DNA of 30,333 bases. Origin: CAYLYM01 sp964387645. Its GTDB lineage: Bacteria > Calditrichota > Calditrichia > RBG-13-44-9. The notes under the pieces are model-generated. The model saw only the letters and a list, made by a program, of their open reading frames with translations, searched no databases and was not told where the DNA came from. This document shows positions 7,525 to 16,022 of the stretch, piece by piece. The translations under genes and the position numbers were made by a program. The DNA is taken from assembly GCA_964387645.1 (NCBI GenBank), contig CAYLYM010000040.1, positions 1 to 30,333 of the forward strand, written 5' to 3'. Position 1 is the first letter of the stretch. Each line of letters starts with the position of its first letter.

Positions 7525-7603
7525 TGAAGTTAATACACACGAACCTCCGGTGTGTAAAAATTTTTTCTGATGTAAACAATTTATATGAGAGTATTTAACT
7601 TCA
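7525..7603 (+). promoter_or_regulatory. Structured intercistronic element between thrA and metX
   Basis: Two nested inverted repeats fill the 108-base gap. The outer one is TGAAGTTAA (7525-7533) with TTAACTTCA (7595-7603). The inner one is TACACAC (7534-7540) with GTGTGTA (7550-7556) around a nine-base loop. On the 5' side the two stems abut without a gap. A short A then T run (7557-7566) follows the inner hairpin. It might be an attenuator, an RNA-processing site or a stability element. Function is unknown. Confidence 0.4.
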
Positions 7604-7630
7604 ATTAAAAAATAAAGTAGCTGGAATAAA

Positions 7631-8761
7631 ATGCATTTTGATTTTGGTAAAATTAAGCTTTTTGATTCAGATAATCCTCTTCTTTTAGAAAATGGCGAAA
7701 AATTAGCTCCGGTGGAGGTAGCTTACGAAACCTATGGTCAGTTAAATTCTTCTAGGGATAATGCTATTCTAATTTGTCATGCCCTAACCGGAAGCGCTCA
7801 TGCAGCCGATCTTCCAGACCAACCAACAAAAAACCTGATTACCAATCCTGCCAACATGCCGGGTTGGTGGAATGGGATAATCGGAAAAGGAAAAGCTTTT
7901 GATCCGGAAAAATATTTTATTATTTCTTCAAACATTCTGGGTAGTTGCTATGGCACAACTGGTCCGGCCAGTATTAATCCCCACACAGGTCGAAAATACG
8001 GTATGGATTTTCCTGCCATCACAGTAAGGGATATGGTCAGAGTTCAGCGGAAATTACTGGAACACCTGGATGTTCAAAGCCTGTTGAGTATTTCGGGAGG
8101 TTCACTGGGTGGAATGCAGGTATTGGAATGGGCGGTGATGTACCCAGAAATGGTGAGGTCCATTATCCCGATTGCAACAGCGGCTTCACATACCGCCTGG
8201 GCTATTGGATTAAATGAAGTAGCCCGATTAGCCATTATGAATGATCCCTCCTGGAATGGCGGAAATTATGACAGCCAACCAGCCGGTTTGGCTTTGGCGC
8301 GCATGATTGCCATGATCTCTTATCGAAGCCCTTTCTCTTTCCAAAAAAAATTTGACAGAGAACGCATCCATCATGATAATGAAATTCGAACAAAAGAAAT
8401 ATTCCAAAATATACCAATTAATTTTCAAGTCGAAAATTACTTAAGATACCAAGGGAAAAAACTTGTCGATCGCTTTGATGCCAATTGTATGATTTATCTA
8501 ACACGTGCTATGGATACTCACGATCTTGGCGCCAATCGCGGAACCCTGCCCGAGGTATTATCTACTATTCAAGCCAAGGTGCTCTGTATTGGGATTTCTT
8601 CCGATATTCTCTATCCGGCAGAAGATCAAAAAAAAATCGCCAAATATATTCCTTCTGCAGAATATGTTGAAATACAATCCATTCATGGTCATGATGCTTT
8701 CTTGATTGAATATGATCAATTAAACCTCATGGTTAAAAATTTTCTGGAGAAAATAATGTAG
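7631..8761 (+). CDS. metX: Homoserine O-acetyltransferase
   Basis: A 376-residue alpha/beta hydrolase fold enzyme that acetylates homoserine with acetyl-CoA, supplying the substrate of metY. Signatures: APVEVAYETYGQLNSSRDNA, CHALTGSAHAAD, NMPGWWNGIIGKGKAFDPEK, NILGSCYGTTGPASINP, the nucleophile elbow SISGGSLGGMQVLEWAVMYP, the acidic residue in SSDILYPAED and the catalytic histidine in IHGHDAFLIEYD. The length fits the acetyltransferase family rather than the unrelated MetA. The ribosome site is weak (AGCTGG), so translation may depend on the structured gap upstream. It is the last gene of the methionine operon. Confidence 0.96.
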   Translation: MHFDFGKIKLFDSDNPLLLENGEKLAPVEVAYETYGQLNSSRDNAILICHALTGSAHAADLPDQPTKNLITNPANMPGWWNGIIGKGKAFDPEKYFIISSNILGSCYGTTGPASINPHTGRKYGMDFPAITVRDMVRVQRKLLEHLDVQSLLSISGGSLGGMQVLEWAVMYPEMVRSIIPIATAASHTAWAIGLNEVARLAIMNDPSWNGGNYDSQPAGLALARMIAMISYRSPFSFQKKFDRERIHHDNEIRTKEIFQNIPINFQVENYLRYQGKKLVDRFDANCMIYLTRAMDTHDLGANRGTLPEVLSTIQAKVLCIGISSDILYPAEDQKKIAKYIPSAEYVEIQSIHGHDAFLIEYDQLNLMVKNFLEKIM

Positions 8762-8884
8762 TTTAAATCTCTTTCTTCATTTACTTTTTAAATTCAGTGA
8801 GTTAAATTTTAAATATTCAATACTTTTGAAAAAAGTTTTCACCCCTTAAATTATCTACCGATTTTTTTATTCCGAAAAAACATC

Positions 8885-9278
8885 GTGCTGAATTATTGTT
8901 GTATTAAAATCATATTTAACCTTTTTGTTTTCTTAATGATCCTTGCCTGCTCGGAATCCTCCCAGACCAAAAACTTTCTTCCTGAAAAATTAAACGGTTT
9001 GATTCTGAAGAAAAAAATTACCGGTGAAGAAGCCCGAGCCATGGTCAATCGAATATATAAAGCAGGTTACCGCAGAAGAAAATGAAATTAGTTTTTAAGA
9101 AGATCCCGATGGACCAACCACATTTTATGGAGCGGTTTCATTTTTAATTTAAACAAGAGGCCGAAATCCTTCGCCCTCTGTAGTCAACATTTGGCTAGAA
9201 TCACCAGATATTGAATCTTCCAGAATTCCACAGGATCGAGAATTTACAGGACAGTTTGATTATTTCTATCATTGGTAG
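8885..9278 (+). pseudogene. Degraded lipoprotein gene
   Basis: A GTG at 8885 opens a lipoprotein-like N-terminus: a hydrophobic stretch with lipobox LMILAC (Cys22), then NFLPEKLNGLILKKKITGEE and ARAMVNRIY. Near 9055-9066 the coding sense moves to another frame, which reads VTAEENEISF, then a stop (9096), then EDPDGPTTFYGAVSFLI, another stop, and later VVNIWLESPDIESSRIP up to TAG at 9276-9278. The continuity of sense across one frameshift and several stops indicates a formerly intact periplasmic lipoprotein. No ribosome site is visible and I cannot name the family. The 66-codon ORF at its start (8885-9085) is unlikely to be functional. Confidence 0.6.
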
Positions 9279-9505
9279 GATTCCGGGTTGTGTGGAGAAA
9301 TGATCTTAACATAAAACAATTTATTCTGAATAGGTATCTGATGAGTTTGGGAAATATCTGTTTAGGTAAAGTACTATGGATTAAATCTCGCCGCTATTTT
9401 TGTTGTTTTTCGAATTCCCAGGATACCCCCCTCTCTTCAATGATACCCAATTTTTTCAATTCTCTTTCATCCCCAATAATAAAATAGATTGTATTCATTT
9501 TCTTT
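9269..9505 (-). pseudogene. Degraded C-terminus of an envelope coiled-coil protein
   Basis: Reading the minus strand from ATG 9498 gives NTIYFIIGDERELKKLGIIE and then WEFEKQQK before a stop. Shifting frame in the A-rich tract continues the sense as KIAARFNP-stop-YFT-stop-TDI, then ISQTHQIPIQNKLFYVKII and SPHNPESYQ to the TGA at 9271-9269. From memory, the order YFIIG-x-x-ELKKLGII, FNP-YFT-TDI, IPI and a final SPHNPESY resembles the C-terminus of coiled-coil envelope proteins common in Bacteroidota-like genomes, but I cannot name the family securely. Upstream (to about 9700) the frame is further scrambled. It converges on, and slightly overlaps, the plus-strand pseudogene. Confidence 0.5.
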
Positions 9506-10308
9506 TAAATAAAGCATTTTTTCCAGAATGCTTCATCAAATATAAGTGCATCGTACTACTTTCGTATTCTATAATTGTAATGATCAACACCTTCCATAAT
9601 GAGGTGATAAGTATCCAGGCAATAATGCTAATTTTCACTAAGACAACGCCATCTCTCCGTTTCTTTTCTTCTCTGGAAATAATTTTATAACAGTTTTTTG
9701 TAGTCATAACAATCAGATAGAGATATTCACCATAATTTGATCTATTTAAAATGTTGAAATGGACTTTTAATTCTTGAATATAACCTGAGGGCAGATCAGG
9801 AACATCTCTGGCAGTAAAACAAACCTAATCATTTTATCTGCGTCCAGTCCATCATATAAATTTATTCTAGATAGGAAACAATTATTTCGATAAGTCTTAC
9901 TATTTATGAAATCCGGGAAGTATTTTGAATGATTGTATTTAAAACAATCTAGCAATCTTTTGTAATGTAATATTAGAGAAGTTGAGATCTTTCTACCTTT
10001 CAAGATTAACTAACTAATCCAGGTCGAAATCTGTTGTTGAAAGTACGAAATTATATGAATACTTATTCGAGTTTTTTCAATTTTCAAACTCCAAACGATA
10101 ATAACAATTATTATTTGCTATCTCTGGTAAAAATCTTAACAATGGTTACAGAACCTCTTTTATAGGTATGAACAAATTATCATCATTGAAAAAATAATCA
10201 GAGACTTTAAAGCATAGGCAAATATTTTTGTTTCTTAGTGCCAACAGATCTGAAAACAATCATTAAAAATTCCGAAGACAAATATATTTTCAAAGTTCCT
10301 GCCATTCC
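9506..10308. other. Non-coding or fully decayed stretch
   Basis: About 800 bases with no ORF that has a ribosome site or recognisable motifs. A minus-strand TTG-initiated frame of 78 codons (9767-10003) has no Shine-Dalgarno and no family resemblance. Together with the two pseudogenes to the left this looks like a zone of gene loss between the methionine operon and the pilus cluster. Confidence 0.5.
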
Positions 10309-11340
10309 TTATACAAAATCTGACAACTTCACCCTGGGAGAAACAAGGTTATTTTGAATTAATTTATTTAAAGATGATTGAAAAGTACGCATTCCAAATT
10401 CAGCTCCGGTTTGGATGGCAGATGGTATTTGGTAAGATTTTCCTTCTCTTATTAAATTCTGTACTGCTGGTGTGGCTATTAAAATTTCCAATAGGGCGAT
10501 TCGATCATTCTTAAATGCCAAAGGAACCAATCGTTGAGAAATCACACCAACCAGTGTACTGGCTAAAAGTATTCGCACCTGTTGATGTTGTTCGGGTGGG
10601 AATACACTAACAATTCGATCTACACATTCGGCAGATGTATTAGTGTGGATAGTAGATAATATTAACTGACCGGTTTCAGCCGCTCTTAGAGCATATTCGA
10701 TAGTCTCTCGATCCCGCATTTCTCCAATAAGAATAACATCGGGATCTTCTCTTAATGCATTAATTAAAGCACGAGAATAATCACGGGTGTGAATTCCAAT
10801 TTCTCTTTGATGTATAATACTTTTAACTGGCTGATGGATGTATTCCACAGGATCTTCAATAGTGATGATATGTTCCTGACGAGTCAAATTTATTTCATGG
10901 ATTAAAGCTGCCAAAGTGGTTGATTTACCACTTCCTGCTGGACCGGCCACCAGAATAATTCCTTTCCTTCGTCTGATCATTTCTTTTAAAACAGCAGGCA
11001 TATATAGTTCATCCAATGATCTTATTTTAGGAGGAAATATTCGAAATGCTCCGGCAATACCATCATAATGTTCAAAAATATTCACCCGAAACCGGGCTAA
11101 GCCTTCTATTGAGAAAGCAAAATCGATTTCGTGAAATTTTTGAAAATTGTGCCGCTGCTCAACGTTTAAAAGCGTCATTAATTCTTCATAAAGAAGTTCA
11201 TGTTGTATTTCTGGAATATCCACTTTTTTAATAACCCCATTAATCCGAACGTGTGGTTGTTGATTGCTGCTAAAGTGGACATCAGAAGCATTGTTATGAA
11301 CAGCAAATGTTAAAATTTCTTGGAGTAGTCTTTGTTTCAT
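10309..11340 (-). CDS. pilT: Type IV pilus retraction ATPase
   Basis: A 343-residue secretion-type hexameric ATPase. The N-terminal domain carries NNASDVHFSSNQQPHVRING. Walker A is GPAGSGKSTT at about residue 130, the Asp box is around ITIEDPVEYIH, Walker B is EDPDVILIGEMRDRETIEYA, and the His box is ILSTIHTN. The PilT-specific tail motif is present as AVQNLIREGK (AIRNLIRE in classical PilT). There is no zinc finger, which separates it from PilB/GspE. It is the last gene of the pilMN-O-P-Q-T operon, 25 bases after the secretin gene. It would disassemble pilin and power retraction, which marks the system as a type IV pilus rather than type II secretion. Confidence 0.93.
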   Translation of the reverse strand: MKQRLLQEILTFAVHNNASDVHFSSNQQPHVRINGVIKKVDIPEIQHELLYEELMTLLNVEQRHNFQKFHEIDFAFSIEGLARFRVNIFEHYDGIAGAFRIFPPKIRSLDELYMPAVLKEMIRRRKGIILVAGPAGSGKSTTLAALIHEINLTRQEHIITIEDPVEYIHQPVKSIIHQREIGIHTRDYSRALINALREDPDVILIGEMRDRETIEYALRAAETGQLILSTIHTNTSAECVDRIVSVFPPEQHQQVRILLASTLVGVISQRLVPLAFKNDRIALLEILIATPAVQNLIREGKSYQIPSAIQTGAEFGMRTFQSSLNKLIQNNLVSPRVKLSDFV

Positions 11341-11365
11341 ATCGAAATAATTATATTTTTACTAC

Positions 11366-12649
11366 TTATTTAATAATTTTAGGAGTAATAAAAATAAGTA
11401 GATCTGTTTTTTCCTTCCGAACTGTCGTATGCCTGAAAAGATAACCCAGTAAAGGAATATCACCTAATAACCAGATTTTTTCAACAACTTTGTTGTTTGA
11501 TTCTTTAATTAAACCGCCTATCACAACCGTCTGACCTTCGCAAACCCTCACTTCAGTAGACACTTCTCTTTTCGATGTAATGGGTTGAGGAAAATCTGAT
11601 GGTCCCGTATATCCAACAATCTCCTCAAGGACAGGATGTACAACTAATGTAATCACATTTCCTTCATTAATTCGGGGTATAACTTCTAAATACATACTTA
11701 CTTCTTTTTCTCGATAAGAAATTAAATCCCCTCCTACTCCACGGGAAATTTCCGGTACTGGAACCGTAGTCCCAATTTGAATAATAGCAGTTCTGTTATT
11801 TAACGCGGTGATCTTAGGATTAGAAACTAATTTGTTTCTATTATCCTGTGCCAAGAATTCGAGGGTGGCTTTGAGCTCATCTGCTGTTAAAACGCCTAAT
11901 GTTACGTTTTCACCTAATTCAGGTAATTCATACCAAGCACTTAAATATCGCTGCTCTTGCTGTGTAGTTGATGTACTCTGGGTAATGGGAGCAGTCAACT
12001 CTGCTCCGGTCACTGATGTACTAACTCTCTTAGGCCAATTAAAGCCAACCTGTTTATTTGAGCCTAACAAAGATTCAACTAATTTTACTTCTATCTGGAA
12101 TTGAACAGGCTCTTTATCCATCTCCTCAACAACTTTTCGGATCATTTGAACATTTTCCCAAACATCGTTAATAACTAAAATATCCGAACGTTTCTTAAAC
12201 TCGTCTTTCACTTTTTCAGATAATAATGCTTCGACTTTCCCTTTTGGAGAAAGCAAAGGTTCTATCGTTGTTTTTACTTCAAATCCATCTAAATATTTCA
12301 ATTGAATAATTTCAGTTGTTAATTCTCCGTTGACTTCGGTATTAAAAGGCTTAACAAGAACAATACCGTTCTGTATAATATAATGGTAACCGTGAGATTT
12401 AAGTATGGTACTTAAAGCATCAGATAGAGTAACATTATTTAGTTGAACAGTTACATCTCCCGTAATTCCTTCTCCAATAACCAAATTAATTGAATTCTGT
12501 GAAGCTAAAATTCTCAAAACATCTGTTATTGAAGTTTTTTGAAAATTAACACTCACACGAGTGTTTAATTTTTTTTCTAAATCATCCTGTCCCAATAAGT
12601 ATGAGGTAAATATTAAAAGTATAATGAGCCCTAAGCGCCACCATTTCAT
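11366..12649 (-). CDS. pilQ: Type IV pilus secretin
   Basis: A 427-residue outer-membrane secretin, the pore through which the pilus leaves. Signal peptide at residues 1-20 (LGLIILLIFTSYLLGQ). An STN/N0 domain is at about 30-105 (SITDVLRILASQNSINLVIG; LSDALSTILKSHGYHYII), an N1-type ring domain at about 110-190 (IIQLKYLDGFEVKTTIEPLL; SDILVINDVWENVQMIRKVV), and the secretin core at about 190-427, with VSMYLEVIPRINEGNVITLV, EVRVCEGQTVVIGGLIKE, and the terminal block WLLGDIPLLGYLFRHT plus TDLLIFITPKII. It is short for PilQ: there are no AMIN domains and only one N1-like domain. It lies 17 bases after pilP. Confidence 0.93.
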   Translation of the reverse strand: MKWWRLGLIILLIFTSYLLGQDDLEKKLNTRVSVNFQKTSITDVLRILASQNSINLVIGEGITGDVTVQLNNVTLSDALSTILKSHGYHYIIQNGIVLVKPFNTEVNGELTTEIIQLKYLDGFEVKTTIEPLLSPKGKVEALLSEKVKDEFKKRSDILVINDVWENVQMIRKVVEEMDKEPVQFQIEVKLVESLLGSNKQVGFNWPKRVSTSVTGAELTAPITQSTSTTQQEQRYLSAWYELPELGENVTLGVLTADELKATLEFLAQDNRNKLVSNPKITALNNRTAIIQIGTTVPVPEISRGVGGDLISYREKEVSMYLEVIPRINEGNVITLVVHPVLEEIVGYTGPSDFPQPITSKREVSTEVRVCEGQTVVIGGLIKESNNKVVEKIWLLGDIPLLGYLFRHTTVRKEKTDLLIFITPKIIK

Positions 12650-12666
12650 ATTTAATCTCCTTCGGT

Positions 12667-13116
12667 TTATTTTAAAATTAATACTTTATTCTCTGATCCG
12701 CGTTTGAGTACCACGCGATGAGGTTCAATTTTTTCTACTCGGTAACCGGAAATATAATCTCCTACTGAAACAATCTTGTCGTTAATCAAAGCTACAGCTT
12801 TAGTTTCAGAATAACTTATCGCTTTTAGGGAAAAAGAAACCTTTTTTCTTTTTGGGACCTGCTTAATAGGTTTTGATTTAACCTTTACAAAAAAAGGATC
12901 ACTTTTCCAATCCTTATCATAATTCAGACGTTTTATCATTTGAGAAGTTTTTCCTGCACGGTTAGTATCTCCTACTTTCTTTTCAGACTTCGTCACTTTT
13001 TTTCTATAAAAATTCAGATAAACATCCTTATTCTTAACAAAATCATAAATGGCAAAGATTAACACTATCAATAATACAACTAATAATCTTTTCTGCCCTT
13101 TAGTTAAGTTTTTCAT
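12667..13116 (-). CDS. pilP: PilP-like pilus assembly protein
   Basis: A 149-residue protein with one N-terminal membrane helix (about 10-26), a basic linker (30-85) and a small beta domain at about 92-149 (FSLKAISYSETKAVALINDK; VSVGDYISGYRVEKIEPHRV). That domain matches the homology region shared by PilP and GspC, which contacts the secretin N0 domain. DPFF before the domain is also typical. Unlike many PilP proteins it has a transmembrane anchor rather than a lipobox, in the manner of GspC. It overlaps pilO by four bases (ATGA), and pilQ follows after 17 bases. The position between pilO and pilQ supports the assignment more than sequence alone. Confidence 0.8.
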   Translation of the reverse strand: MKNLTKGQKRLLVVLLIVLIFAIYDFVKNKDVYLNFYRKKVTKSEKKVGDTNRAGKTSQMIKRLNYDKDWKSDPFFVKVKSKPIKQVPKRKKVSFSLKAISYSETKAVALINDKIVSVGDYISGYRVEKIEPHRVVLKRGSENKVLILK

Positions 13117-13670
13117 GATGATCCCTCGTCTTTGTAGATAAATAAATCAGCAGTAATAGTTGCAATCAACTCATTGCTATTAGAATCTTCCTTTTCGATA
13201 CTAATTTCTCTGGCTATTAAATAAAAATCCAGGTCAGGCCACTTTTCAATAAATTTACCAATATTCAGATATCGACCTCGCAATTTGATGATAATAGGCA
13301 AGGAATTAATATGATTATTGTTTTTATCCTCAAAATAATCATCCAAAACAGGAATAAAATCAGCTATCTTCAGGTCAAAGTCCTGAGCTTTTTTTCTTAA
13401 CACTTTTGTAACATAGGAAAGGTCTTTTTGAGTAACAAAACGAGATTTAGTCATACGTAGATTATTCTCAGCCTCTCGCAACTTTTGTTCAATTATCTGC
13501 AGATCCTTTTCAGCACGCTTAGCATTTCTAATCTGACTATTGAGTCTCTTTAATTCATGTTGAGCTTTTTCTAAATCTAAAGTCAAAGGATAATAAAGAA
13601 AAATATACCAATATATTATTGAGGATATGAGGAGTAAAAAAAGTATTATAAAAACTCTTTGAGCACTCAC
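13113..13670 (-). CDS. pilO: PilO-like pilus assembly protein
   Basis: A 185-residue bitopic inner-membrane protein: membrane helix at about 6-28, a periplasmic coiled coil at about 30-85 (LDLEKAQHELKRLNSQIRNA; EKDLQIIEQKLREAENNLRM) and a ferredoxin-like beta domain to the end (INSLPIIIKLRGRYLNIGKF). This is the PilO plan. In the family PilO pairs with PilN to form the periplasmic alignment complex. It begins 10 bases after the pilM-pilN fusion gene and overlaps pilP by an ATGA, so stoichiometric coupled translation is likely. Overall identity to known PilO cannot be judged by eye, but domain plan and position agree. Confidence 0.85.
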   Translation of the reverse strand: MSAQRVFIILFLLLISSIIYWYIFLYYPLTLDLEKAQHELKRLNSQIRNAKRAEKDLQIIEQKLREAENNLRMTKSRFVTQKDLSYVTKVLRKKAQDFDLKIADFIPVLDDYFEDKNNNHINSLPIIIKLRGRYLNIGKFIEKWPDLDFYLIAREISIEKEDSNSNELIATITADLFIYKDEGSS

Positions 13671-13679
13671 ACCATTCTC

Positions 13680-15482
13680 CTACAATAAAGTTTCAAGTTC
13701 AAATTCTAAAAATGAGTCCTGTGGATTTTTACGTTTTGTTACAATCTGAACACTTTTAAAAAAATGCAATTCGTTTAATCTATTAATAAAATCAATCAAT
13801 TTTATATCTCCCATCAAATAATCACCAAATATACGTCCTGTAATTCGAACCTGATATTTCGGTGTATTCATCTCACTATTGGTTAAATTTTGTGATTCTC
13901 GTTTGCTAGTTATTTTCTGATGATATTTATTAAATTCAATAGATGTGAGTCGAATATCAGGTGGAACTTCATTGCTAAATAATTTTAGCACTTGAAGAAG
14001 TTCATCAACTGGTTTAACTATAGATATTAAACGATTTGTTTCTTTATTTAGCAAATTAATTTGTTTGATTATTTCCTGATATCTTTTCTCAATTGGGTTT
14101 AATTCGAGATAATGTTCTCTAGTATTTTCAATAAGTTGAAAGTAATGATTTACTTTTTCTTTTAATTGAATGGTATAATAAGTAGCAGTACTTGAAAACA
14201 TTATCAATAAAACAGTTAAAAGTATATTTAAATTTTTAAATAATTCCCTTTTCCGATACTCAGACGGAATTAAATTCACCTCTTTTACATTTATTAATCC
14301 TGTTCCCAGAGCGCCCACATATTCGGTGCATTCAGCAGGAAAAGTACTATTCTGTGAAAATTGCGGAACAAGCATATTTACCGGGTAATGAATTCGATTT
14401 TTCAAATAATGAAAAACGGATTTAATTTTCAAGCCGGCACCCGTTATGTAAATATTATTAATAGGATACTGGCTATTCTTCCCCTGAAAAAATTCTAATG
14501 ACCTTAAAATCTCACTTAAGAGAACCTGTAATAATGGATTTTGATTCGACTTAAATATTTGAACTTTTTGTAGCAGGCGGTCACGAATATTTTCACGAGT
14601 ATTTTGACTATCCGTTATATCCAGTTTTAAATCAACTTCCTTTATATTTCCATTACTAATGGCTTTTTGCAAGTTATTTGCACCTATTGCAAAATTTCGA
14701 ACGAAACGTAGTTTTCTATCTACCACAAAGCATATCTGAGTTACATCGTTCCCAATATCAATAATGACATCATTTTGAATAGAACCAACCATATGTAGAT
14801 ATACACCAAACAGAGCAAAGGGTCTCGGAATCAGGCAATCGGGTTTTAACCCAACTTTCTGAAAGATATCTAAATAAATATCAAGAATTTCATTTGGAAC
14901 GACTGTAACAAGTACCCTGACTTTTTGAATATTGTCTTCGGTAAAAGTTTCTAAAATTTGATAATTCCATACCGTATTTTCGTCAAAATAAGGTAATTCA
15001 GATTTATTTTTATATAGAATTGTTTTTTCTAAATCGGGAGTTTTTAGTTTTGGTAAAACTACTTGTCGAATATTAATATCAGGTGAAAAAAAGGAAATAC
15101 GAACAGACATTCCAGGCTTGTAAATATGAGAACGAATATACTTTAATGCAATTTCAAGCGAACGATATCTGTCGAATTCCTCAACTGATAGATCTTCTTC
15201 ACCCCAATTTTTCACTTGAATAGATTTTGAAGACCTTCTTGCCACAATGTAAAATATCTTGTCTGTCCCAATATCGATCATTAAGCATTTTTTAGCTGAT
15301 AATTTTTGGAGGAAGGGTAAATTTCTATAGAACTTGTTATTTATTCTCTCTAATTCTTTTTCTACTTTTGCCTCCTCAGATTTTGTCAGTCTTTTTAACA
15401 ACTCTTCTCGACTGACCATTTCAGAATTCAACTCTTCCTCTTCCCGAAATTTTGGGTTTGTAAGTCTTCGTTTAAATCCCAT
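13680..15482 (-). CDS. pilM: PilM-PilN fusion protein of the pilus alignment complex
   Basis: A 600-residue protein joining two usually separate parts. Residues about 65-398 are the actin-like cytoplasmic ATPase PilM (KCLMIDIGTDKIFYIVARRS; DVIIDIGNDVTQICFVVDRK; NNIYITGAGLKIKSV; EYVGALGTGLINV). Immediately after, residues 399-600 are PilN: the VKEVNLIPSEYRKRELFKN tail, a membrane helix at about 414-432, a coiled coil, and a periplasmic domain with PDIRLTSIEFN and KYQVRITGRIFGDY. In classical systems PilM binds the short INLLP tail of PilN in trans; here both are in one chain. An N-terminal extension of about 60 charged residues is unusual. AGGAGG lies four bases before the ATG. First gene of the pilMN-O-P-Q-T operon. 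Confidence 0.9.
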   Translation of the reverse strand: MGFKRRLTNPKFREEEELNSEMVSREELLKRLTKSEEAKVEKELERINNKFYRNLPFLQKLSAKKCLMIDIGTDKIFYIVARRSSKSIQVKNWGEEDLSVEEFDRYRSLEIALKYIRSHIYKPGMSVRISFFSPDINIRQVVLPKLKTPDLEKTILYKNKSELPYFDENTVWNYQILETFTEDNIQKVRVLVTVVPNEILDIYLDIFQKVGLKPDCLIPRPFALFGVYLHMVGSIQNDVIIDIGNDVTQICFVVDRKLRFVRNFAIGANNLQKAISNGNIKEVDLKLDITDSQNTRENIRDRLLQKVQIFKSNQNPLLQVLLSEILRSLEFFQGKNSQYPINNIYITGAGLKIKSVFHYLKNRIHYPVNMLVPQFSQNSTFPAECTEYVGALGTGLINVKEVNLIPSEYRKRELFKNLNILLTVLLIMFSSTATYYTIQLKEKVNHYFQLIENTREHYLELNPIEKRYQEIIKQINLLNKETNRLISIVKPVDELLQVLKLFSNEVPPDIRLTSIEFNKYHQKITSKRESQNLTNSEMNTPKYQVRITGRIFGDYLMGDIKLIDFINRLNELHFFKSVQIVTKRKNPQDSFLEFELETLL

Positions 15483-16022
15483 TCTTCCTCCTAAAAGGCA
15501 ATCTCAATCTAAGCTGGTTAACTATTTGTAAAGCACTACAATAAGCCTTCAACAAAATTTTCCTTCAATTATTATCTACGGTCAATAAAAATTTCCAATA
15601 CCTGAGATTATTAAACCATTATAAATATGCACCATACCACTTAATCTTTGAACAGAAAATATTAGAGCAGAATTCTCTTCCACTATTATTTAAAACATTT
15701 TTAGCCAACACAGTCCCAACATCCTCAACATCATTACTAAATAAGGTATGTAAAATTACTCTTCAAGTTTTCAGTATTTTAAAACGATTTAAAATTTTTA
15801 AAATAATTCTTATTAATTTTTTTATTTTTGTTTTGTTGTTTTTACATTTCTTTCAGAAACATTGAAACAAGTGTAATTCAAAAAAAATGAAATTTCATCG
15901 CTATTAAAAGAGCTGGCAGGGCTGCTCCAAAACAATTAACTGAACTAACTAAATACTGAAGCACCCTGCTTTTGCTAACACCAATTTTCCGAAAATCTAT
16001 TATTTGTCTTAGATCAGTTTAA
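15483..16022. other. Gap between pilin and pilMN; one hairpin seen
   Basis: A 540-base AT-rich gap with no credible ORF. GCAGGG-c-TGCT (15916-15926) pairs with AGCACCCTGC (15960-15969) around a 33-base loop. On the minus strand this falls about 55 bases after the pilin stop codon and could slow exonucleases or terminate transcription, although the T run after it is poor (CTCTTTTAAT). The remainder should contain a promoter for pilMN, but I find no clear hexamers. Confidence 0.4.

Noticed and set aside
7534..7566. Intrinsic terminator between thrA and metX
   Set aside because: The stem is short with a nine-base loop, and an A run separates it from the T run; metX also needs to be expressed with its partners. 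Listed as a structured element instead.
9767..10003. 78-codon minus-strand ORF
   Set aside because: TTG start without ribosome site, composition like the surrounding AT-rich DNA and no motif.
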